Assembly: GCF_000013205.1 (NCBI RefSeq)
Contig: NC_007775.1
Coordinates: forward strand, 2,563,001-2,627,000
Direction: 5' to 3'
DNA: 64,000 nt
Origin: Synechococcus sp. JA-3-3Ab
Lineage (GTDB): Bacteria; Cyanobacteriota; Cyanobacteriia; Thermostichales; Thermostichaceae
A program made the position numbers and the translations under genes. Positions 58,561-64,000 of the stretch are shown piece by piece. Numbering within the stretch: position 1 is the stretch's first letter; every line of letters begins with the position of its first letter. The notes under the pieces were generated by a model. The model saw only the letters and a program-made list of their open reading frames with translations, was not told where the DNA came from and did not search any database.

Positions 58561-58584
58561 GGAGGGGATGAGGATCTCCCCTCC
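58561..58584 (-). terminator. Hairpin between the CP43'-PsaL gene and the hydrolase gene
   Basis: GGAGGGGA (58561-58568) and TCCCCTCC (58577-58584) form an 8-base-pair G/C stem with an 8-base loop. No U run follows on the minus strand, so it may act as a pause, an mRNA-stability element or a partial terminator that lowers expression of the last gene. Confidence 0.4.
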
Positions 58585-58610
58585 CTGCTTTGAGAAGCCT
58601 CAACCCTCCT

Positions 58611-60191
58611 TTACAGCCCCGGCAAAATCTGGGCTACCACATCGCCGCTGCCCAGGAGCATGTAGGCAAACAGGGCACCGCCAACGCCGCCCACCAGAAA
58701 CCCTCCGGCCAACTGGCTCCAACCGGCGCGGGTGCGCAAGTTTTCCGGCAAATCCTCAGAGCCTGCCGGCACGCGCACCGGCTGAGGGGATCCCTGCGAT
58801 TCGGCCATCAGTTGCACGCCCGGCGTCGGATAGGCCACCTCGCCGTAGGGGGTATTGACCACTGCCACCAGCCGCGAGCGAGGAAAGGACACCCGTCCGT
58901 AAATGGAGAGACAAACCGTCAGGATCAGCACCAGGCCGATGGTCGCCAGCGTCCCTGCCGTCAGGGCCTGCTCCGAATTCCGCAGCGGACTCAACTTGTA
59001 AAACGGCCCCACCAGGAAGTACCCATGAGCCATGCCGATCTCCAAGCCGCGCAAAAAAGGAGAGAGGCCCTCCCGGTAGATGGGCAGGTTTTGCAGCAGC
59101 AGCAGGGTGAGATCGCCCCGGTTTACCGGCGTGTCCAAGTTGCCCACCTGCGGATCTGTGGCTCGCACCCAGCCCCCGTGCTGGAAGTCAAAGCCGCTGG
59201 CTGCCGCCCGCGCCCGGATGGCATGCCAGATGTGCCCCGCCAAAAACAGGATCCCCAAGACAAAGTGGGCTGTGGCCAACCAGGTGCGGCTGCTCACCAC
59301 ACCCATCTCGTCGGCAGCCAGCCCCAGCGGCCCGTAGAAAGCCACCGGATAGGCGATCTCGTTGACGCTGACAAAATAGGCCGCCAAGATGCCCATGTAG
59401 GCCAGGGCCCCCAGGCTGTAGGAGAGGTAGGCTTCGCCCGAGTAGATCAGCACCTGCTTGGCCCAGGCAAAGGGCCGTGTGGCTATGTGCCACCATCCCC
59501 CCAGCACACAGAGCAGGCCGACATAGATGTGCCCTCCCACCAGATCTTCCAGATTGTTCACGGCGGCCATGCCCTGCTGGCCCATGAGCGGCGTCAGGTA
59601 GGCAAAGATCCGCAGCGGATTGAGGGTGGGATCCGTAACTACGCGCACGCGGCCCAGTTGAGCATCGTACAGCCCTCCCCAGAAGAGCGCTTTGGCCACC
59701 AGCAACCAGGCCCCCAGCCCCAGCAGCAGCAGGTGGATCCCCAGGATGGTGGTCATCTTGTCGTCGTCTTCCCAGTCGTAGCCGAAAAACTCGGCAAAGG
59801 TTTCTCCCTTGGCCAGCACCTCCGGCCCCAAAAGGGCGTGGAAGATCCCTCCTGCCCCCAGCACCGCCGAGGCAATCAGGTGCAGAACGCCCACCACAAA
59901 AAAGGGATAGGGATCCGTGGCCACCCCCTCTGCATTCACGCCGATGCCCAACGTGGCCAAATGGGGCAGCAAGATCAGCCCCTGGCTGCCCATGGGCTGA
60001 GCCGGATCCCAGTGGGCCACCTCAAACAAAGTCATGCCGCCGGCCCACAGCATGATCAACCCCGCATGGGCCACGTGGGCCCCCAGCAGCTTTCCGGACA
60101 GATTCACCAAGCGAGCATTGCCCGCCAGCCAGCTCACCTGAGGGGATCCCTCAGCAGAGGTAGGCGATGAAGATAGAACTGCGCCAGTCAT
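58611..60191 (-). CDS. CP43'-type chlorophyll-binding protein fused to a PsaL domain
   Basis: From the ATG at 60191 ([25 protein letters not shown] ribosome site) the protein has 526 residues. Residues ~15-335 are an IsiA/Pcb-like six-helix antenna ([80 protein letters not shown]). Residues ~350-526 are PsaL ([52 protein letters not shown]). PsaL sits at the trimer interface of photosystem I. The fusion would tether an antenna ring there under iron stress. Such fusions are known from a few cyanobacteria. Confidence 0.95.
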   Translation of the reverse strand: MTGAVLSSSPTSAEGSPQVSWLAGNARLVNLSGKLLGAHVAHAGLIMLWAGGMTLFEVAHWDPAQPMGSQGLILLPHLATLGIGVNAEGVATDPYPFFVVGVLHLIASAVLGAGGIFHALLGPEVLAKGETFAEFFGYDWEDDDKMTTILGIHLLLLGLGAWLLVAKALFWGGLYDAQLGRVRVVTDPTLNPLRIFAYLTPLMGQQGMAAVNNLEDLVGGHIYVGLLCVLGGWWHIATRPFAWAKQVLIYSGEAYLSYSLGALAYMGILAAYFVSVNEIAYPVAFYGPLGLAADEMGVVSSRTWLATAHFVLGILFLAGHIWHAIRARAAASGFDFQHGGWVRATDPQVGNLDTPVNRGDLTLLLLQNLPIYREGLSPFLRGLEIGMAHGYFLVGPFYKLSPLRNSEQALTAGTLATIGLVLILTVCLSIYGRVSFPRSRLVAVVNTPYGEVAYPTPGVQLMAESQGSPQPVRVPAGSEDLPENLRTRAGWSQLAGGFLVGGVGGALFAYMLLGSGDVVAQILPGL

Positions 60192-60239
60192 GACAAACTC
60201 CCACAGTATCCACAACAAGCTAAGAAGCCGAGTTTGAGA

Positions 60240-60749
60240 TTACAGATTGAAGAGTGTTTTGAGTTTGGCCGTCCACTCTTTAATTCGTTTTTCCGTCAGC
60301 TCCGGCTGATTGTCTTCATCCAGAGCAAGGCCGACAAACTCGCCGTTAACCACTCCCTTGGACTCATTGAACTCGTAGCCTTCTGTAGGCCAGAAGCCGA
60401 CGTTTTTTCCGCCGCGCTCGGCAATTTTTTGGGCCAGGATCCCCATGGCATCTTGAAAGTTGTCGGGATAGCCCAACTGATCCCCAACTCCAAAATAGGC
60501 TACCGTCTTACCGGAAAAATCGATTTCATCCAAATAGGGGAAAAACCCATTCCAATCGGCCTGCAGCTCCCCGATATTCCAAGTTGGACAGCCGATGATT
60601 AAGTAGTCGTACCTATCAAAGTCCTCAACCGTGGCCTCGGCAATGTTGATCAAATCTACATTGTCTTCGCCCAGCTCTTTTTGGATCATCTCAGCGGCTC
60701 TCTCGGTATTTCCGGTTTGAGTGCCGAAAAATAGACCTACTTTTGCCAT
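60240..60749 (-). CDS. isiB: Flavodoxin (iron-stress-induced)
   Basis: The 169-residue protein has the phosphate loop GLFFGTQTGNTERAAEMI, the FMN-binding CPTWNIGELQADWNGFFP with its Trp, and YFGVGDQLGYPDNFQDAMG with the conserved Tyr. Length is that of long-chain flavodoxins. Flavodoxin replaces ferredoxin as electron carrier from photosystem I when iron is scarce. It lies 56 bases after isiA and 48 before the CP43'-PsaL gene, in one apparent operon. Confidence 0.97.
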   Translation of the reverse strand: MAKVGLFFGTQTGNTERAAEMIQKELGEDNVDLINIAEATVEDFDRYDYLIIGCPTWNIGELQADWNGFFPYLDEIDFSGKTVAYFGVGDQLGYPDNFQDAMGILAQKIAERGGKNVGFWPTEGYEFNESKGVVNGEFVGLALDEDNQPELTEKRIKEWTAKLKTLFNL

Positions 60750-60805
60750 TGCTCCTACCTCGAAACTGCAAGTGCAAAGCTCAAAATCAGATGGCTAGAT
60801 TGCCG

Positions 60806-61840
60806 TTAGGCCTGCTGCGCTGCAAGTTCTACTCTGCCGGTACGGAAATTGAACCCTCGCGCTTTCAGGGCATGGAACAGGTGGCCCTGAAGGAAGAAAA
60901 AGGCCAGCCAAAAATGGGCATTGGCCAGCCAAACCCTAGATGTGAGAGCTCCCCCTTGCTCAAAGAAGGGATAGCGATCCAAGCCCACCTGCAGCAGCGG
61001 CCCATAGAAAACTTCGGGATAGACCACTGGGTTAACGGCAACGAAATAGGCGGCAATAAATCCCATCAAGGCCAAAGCTCCCAAGCTGTAGGAAAGATAA
61101 GCTTCCCCAGACCAGATAAAAATCCGTTCTGCCCAGGCAAAAGGCTTGGTCGCGATATGCCAAACCCCACCTGCCACCAGGAGCAAGCCCAGCCAGAGGT
61201 GGCCGCCCACCACGTCTTCTAAAGTGTCCACCCCGGCGATCCAGTGGCGCCCTTCTATGCCCAACAGGTGGCCAAAGGGGTTCCAGTTGGGAGACACCAG
61301 GCGCACCTCTCCTGCCACCGGGTCGAACAAGCCGCCAAACACCACTGCCTTGAGCACCAAAAGCCAGGCTCCCAATCCCAGCAGCACCAGGTGGATCCCT
61401 AGGATGGTGGTCATCTTGTTTTTGTCTTGCCAGTCGTAGCTAAACAGGGGAAAGGCTTTGGGATCCAGCACCGCCGGCCCGCGCAGGGCATGAAAAATGC
61501 CGCCAAACCCCAAAAAGGCAGAGCTGATGAGGTGGATTGCTCCCACCGCAAAGTAGATATCCGTATCCAGGACTTCCCCGCCGGATCCCACCCCCAGCCC
61601 CAAGCTGGCCAGGTGGGGCAAGAGAATCAGCCCCTGCTCATACATCGGTCGGCTGGGGTCAAACTTGGCCAACTCGATCAGGGTCATCGCCCCTGCCCAG
61701 AGAACGATCAGCCCGGCATGGGCCACATGCGCCCCCAGCAGCCGGCCAGAAAGATCGGTCAAACGGGCGTTGCCCGCCCACCACGGGATCTGTTGTTGCG
61801 AGCTAGATCCCCCTTCTTGCTTGAGTGTCGTCGCTGTCAT
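60806..61840 (-). CDS. isiA: IsiA, iron-stress chlorophyll-binding protein (CP43')
   Basis: I choose the ATG at 61840 ([20 protein letters not shown]), with a GGAG site in front, giving 344 residues. Six membrane helices and conserved His residues in [60 protein letters not shown] and [16 protein letters not shown]-like C-terminal segments bind chlorophyll. The large lumenal loop of true CP43 is absent. IsiA forms rings round photosystem I in iron starvation. A palindrome upstream may be a Fur site. Confidence 0.97.
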   Translation of the reverse strand: MTATTLKQEGGSSSQQQIPWWAGNARLTDLSGRLLGAHVAHAGLIVLWAGAMTLIELAKFDPSRPMYEQGLILLPHLASLGLGVGSGGEVLDTDIYFAVGAIHLISSAFLGFGGIFHALRGPAVLDPKAFPLFSYDWQDKNKMTTILGIHLVLLGLGAWLLVLKAVVFGGLFDPVAGEVRLVSPNWNPFGHLLGIEGRHWIAGVDTLEDVVGGHLWLGLLLVAGGVWHIATKPFAWAERIFIWSGEAYLSYSLGALALMGFIAAYFVAVNPVVYPEVFYGPLLQVGLDRYPFFEQGGALTSRVWLANAHFWLAFFFLQGHLFHALKARGFNFRTGRVELAAQQA

Positions 61841-62230
61841 CTCCGCTCCTTTTGCGTTTCTAAACAAGCTTTTCTAGGAAAAGGCCAGAGACCTTGCCCC
61901 AGGCCCGCCTCTGGCCGCACGGACACATCCTTTCGAGACACGTAACCAACTGTTGAGAGTAAATCTCAACAGCGAGCTGTGACCTACTCTAGGCTTCTTG
62001 CAAACAAATATCAATGTCTTTAGAGTTAAGTTTTGTTAAGAGTCGGACTTGTATCCGCCCATAGCCCCACCTGGGGAAGCTGCAGATGGAAGCTGGCCCG
62101 CAGAGGGACGAGCCGGGCGATCCGGTGGCAGCCGGTGATAAAAATCTCTCCCTTCTTAAGATTGAGTCGCAATAGCTGGATTACAATCAAGCCAAAGTTG
62201 GCCAAGTCGAGGGCAAAGGAGTCGGAGGAG
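61841..62230. promoter_or_regulatory. Divergent control region between isiA and the imelysin-like gene
   Basis: About 390 bases separate the two divergent starts. It holds the inverted repeat at 61952-61970 and an AT-rich tract at 62004-62040 (AAACAAATATCAATGTCTTT, then AGTTAAGTTTTGTTAAGAG) suited to promoters. Because both flanking units may be iron-linked, shared control is possible. No gene is seen. Confidence 0.45.
61952..61970 (-). promoter_or_regulatory. Candidate Fur-type operator upstream of isiA
   Basis: GTTGAGAGTAAATCTCAAC is a perfect 7-5-7 inverted repeat ~110 bases before the isiA start. It resembles the TGAGA...TCTCA half-sites of ferric uptake regulator boxes, though the spacer is longer than in the classical 7-1-7 form. 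Fur control of isiA is well known. TAGAGT at about 61992 (minus strand) could be a nearby -10. Confidence 0.45.
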
Positions 62231-63463
62231 ATGTCGAGGTATCTGAAGCTGTGGACGGGGATAGGGCTTTATGTTCTGGTCAGCGGGGCCGCTTGCGGGG
62301 AAACCCAAAAGGATCCCTCGGCTGCGGGCGGCGGGGATCCACCGGCCCTGAGCCAGGCTTCGCCTCAGCAGGCAGCTCAAATGAACCCGGAGTGTCGGCC
62401 TATCCCGGTGGATGGCGGCGGCGAGGGTGGGGAAGAAGGGGCAGGCTCTGGCCGGCCAGCCGTTGTGCTCTCTCCTGAGCAGCGGTTTCAGGATCGGCAG
62501 ATTTTGCTCGACTTTGCCGATCAGGTGGTGATCCCTGCCTATGAGCAGTTGGTCGCCGATACCCAGGCCCTGTCTCAGGCCATCCAGGCCTTCGTGCAAG
62601 ATCCCAATGCCCAGACTTTGCAAGCGGCTCGCCAGGCTTGGTCTGTTGCCCGCATCACTTGGGAGGAGAGCGAGGCTTTTGCCTTTGGGCCGGCGGCTTA
62701 TTTGGGGCTGGATGCGGATTTGGACGAATGGCCCCTGAACGAGGTGGAGGTGCTGGAAGTTCTCAACAGCGGCGATCCCCTCACTCCAGAGACCGTGGCC
62801 GAGTTGGAAAGCGGGCAAAAGGGATTTCATGCCGTGGCCTTCTTGCTCTTTGGCGTGGATAACAACAAGTCTTTGCAAGACTTTACCGAGCGGGATCGGG
62901 AGTACTTGGCTGCCCTTGGCCCAGTTTTGGCGGATACGGCGGCAAAGCTGCTCAAAAGCTGGACAGAGGGAGTGCAAGGGCTGCCTGCTTTTCGCGAAGA
63001 ATGGGTAAAAGCCGGCGAGGGCAGCAAGAGTTATCTCACGCTGCAAGCTGCTGCTGAAGAAATAGCCCAAGGTATTCTCGGCATGTTGGACGAGCTGGGC
63101 AAGGTCAAAATTGGCGAAGCCTTCGCCCAGCAAAATCCTTTTCTGCTGGAAAGTCGCTTTGCCCACCATTCGCTGCCGGAGTTCCAGGCCAATGTGCGCA
63201 GCGTTCAGTATGCTTACTTGGGCGGATTTAGAGATAGAAAAGGTCGTGGCCTGAGCCAATTTGTCCGGGACATCAATCCCAATTTGGATAGTCAAATTCA
63301 GTCGGAGTTACAAGCAGCGGCGGCGGCTCTCCAGGGGATCCCTGCCCCTATCGAAAAAAGCCTTTGCGATGCCAATGCCCGTGGATCTATTACTGCCGCT
63401 ATGGAAAAAATTGAAGACGCTTTCGACAGCTTTGCTCAGGAAGTTGTGCCGCTCCTGCAGTAG
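62231..63463 (+). CDS. Imelysin-like (peptidase M75 family) probable lipoprotein
   Basis: I use the ATG at 62231 (MSRYLKLWTGIGLYVLVSGA), though GGAGG is only 2 bases away, so another start is possible. The 410-residue product has a signal peptide ending in SGAAC, a likely lipid-attachment Cys, then a Gly/Pro/Glu-rich linker and the helical imelysin domain (from ~95). The family GxHxxE motif reads GFHAVAFLLFG: the Glu is Ala. Imelysin-like proteins are often iron-regulated and linked to iron uptake or wall functions. A haem c gene follows. Confidence 0.87.
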   Translation: MSRYLKLWTGIGLYVLVSGAACGETQKDPSAAGGGDPPALSQASPQQAAQMNPECRPIPVDGGGEGGEEGAGSGRPAVVLSPEQRFQDRQILLDFADQVVIPAYEQLVADTQALSQAIQAFVQDPNAQTLQAARQAWSVARITWEESEAFAFGPAAYLGLDADLDEWPLNEVEVLEVLNSGDPLTPETVAELESGQKGFHAVAFLLFGVDNNKSLQDFTERDREYLAALGPVLADTAAKLLKSWTEGVQGLPAFREEWVKAGEGSKSYLTLQAAAEEIAQGILGMLDELGKVKIGEAFAQQNPFLLESRFAHHSLPEFQANVRSVQYAYLGGFRDRKGRGLSQFVRDINPNLDSQIQSELQAAAAALQGIPAPIEKSLCDANARGSITAAMEKIEDAFDSFAQEVVPLLQ

Positions 63464-63508
63464 TAAGAAAGTCCCAAAAGAGCTGAGTTGCCGATATTTT
63501 GATAGCCG

Positions 63509-64000
63509 ATGCGTCGTCTTCTCCAGATTTTCATGCTGGGATTGGCCTCTCTTTGGGCGGCGAGCTTTCTGGCTTTCCCCGCTGCCCCAGAGGGATCCCA
63601 GCCATTGCCCCCTCGAGCGGGTGGCGAAACAACCCTTTGGAACCGCACCTCAACAGCCTACGAGCAGCCGGCTCCCAACTTGGATCCCCGCTGGGCCAGG
63701 CTGCATGCTCTGGGGGACATTGCCTTTGAGGCCAGCTTCGTAACGGCTCCAGCACCCGTTAACCCCGGCTTGGGGCCTTTGTTCAACAACAACTCTTGTG
63801 CCGGCTGCCATGTCAAAAATGGCCGTGGTCAATCTGAGAAAGGACAGCGGGTGGTTAGGGTCAGCCAAGCTAGCCTCTCTCAGGTGGATACGGTTGCTGC
63901 TCCCAAACCCTCTGGATGGGAAGCCATTGCTGATACATTCACGCTGAACTCTCCTGAACATGGTTCAGGAAAGAAGCGATCGCATCCTGCCTATCTCTGA
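63509..64000 (+). CDS. Di-haem peroxidase-like (DUF1111) protein, short or truncated
   Basis: The 163-residue product has a signal peptide (MRRLLQIFMLGLASLWAASF), then GDIAFEASFVTAPAPVNPGL, GPLFNNNSCAGCHVKNGRG with a CxxCH haem c site. Family members run to ~450 residues and carry a second CxxCH. Here a TGA stop at the window edge ends the frame early, just after GCGATCGC. A frameshift or an interruption is likely, but the sequence beyond is not visible. Next to the imelysin gene, it is probably part of the same periplasmic iron- or redox-related unit. Confidence 0.75.
   Translation: MRRLLQIFMLGLASLWAASFLAFPAAPEGSQPLPPRAGGETTLWNRTSTAYEQPAPNLDPRWARLHALGDIAFEASFVTAPAPVNPGLGPLFNNNSCAGCHVKNGRGQSEKGQRVVRVSQASLSQVDTVAAPKPSGWEAIADTFTLNSPEHGSGKKRSHPAYL

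Noticed and set aside
58590-60170. Plus-strand open frame of 526 codons opposite the CP43'-PsaL gene
   Set aside because: Antisense of a clear membrane protein; the product is Gln/His/Arg-rich with no membrane or enzyme motif.

Overview
The window is GC-rich cyanobacterial chromosome. It carries photosystem II PsbX (two copies), NDH-1 subunit NdhL, the ferredoxin:thioredoxin reductase catalytic chain (two copies), the proton-exchange protein PcxA, a CpcT/CpeT-type bilin lyase, and an iron-stress cluster with IsiA, flavodoxin and a CP43'-PsaL fusion. The fusion, together with the extreme abundance of the octamer GGGATCCC, recalls hot-spring Synechococcus of the Yellowstone A/B' type. That assignment is inferred from memory, not from a search.

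Layout. (1) 1-7.8 kb, minus strand: a type III-B (Cmr) CRISPR effector operon, in order CARF-HEPN nuclease, cmr2(cas10), cmr3, cmr4, cmr5, a Uma2-type nuclease gene, cmr6 (cut by the window edge). No cmr1, cas6 or repeat array is in the window. Two more Uma2 genes follow on the plus strand. (2) 9.3-28.6 kb: mostly housekeeping, with a 1238-residue PAS/GAF sensor kinase, prolyl oligopeptidase, enolase, the segment uspA-ftrC-psbX, a methyltransferase-glycosyltransferase fusion, pcxA, a DciA-like protein, an MscS channel, uvrB, an HTH protein and a CobW GTPase. (3) 28.9-48.6 kb: a mobile-element-rich stretch with an IS607-type element, two near-identical IS200/IS605 elements, tnpB-only element remnants and tiny G/C palindromes, interleaved with cpcT, rlmN, two histidine kinases, ndhL, mutS2 and the wreck of a urease operon. 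(4) 49-54.5 kb: hrcA, tilS, a SpoIID protein, an MFS transporter, yidD, ridA. (5) 54.6-57.5 kb: a tautomerase gene cut by a decayed element, then an inverted second copy of psbX-ftrC-uspA in which uspA is dead. (6) 57.7-64 kb: the iron-stress cluster isiA-isiB-CP43'/PsaL-hydrolase (minus strand), and divergently an imelysin-like lipoprotein and a haem c peroxidase-like protein.

How the parts fit. The Cmr complex with its CARF-HEPN ribonuclease would form an RNA-guided, cyclic-oligoadenylate-signalling defence. The isi cluster would remodel the photosystem I antenna and replace ferredoxin by flavodoxin when iron is short, and the neighbouring imelysin and haem proteins may also be iron-linked. 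The mobile elements illuminate one another: comparing the two IS200/IS605 copies shows that very small palindromes have inserted into one of them, and the urease and tautomerase genes show what such traffic has cost the host.
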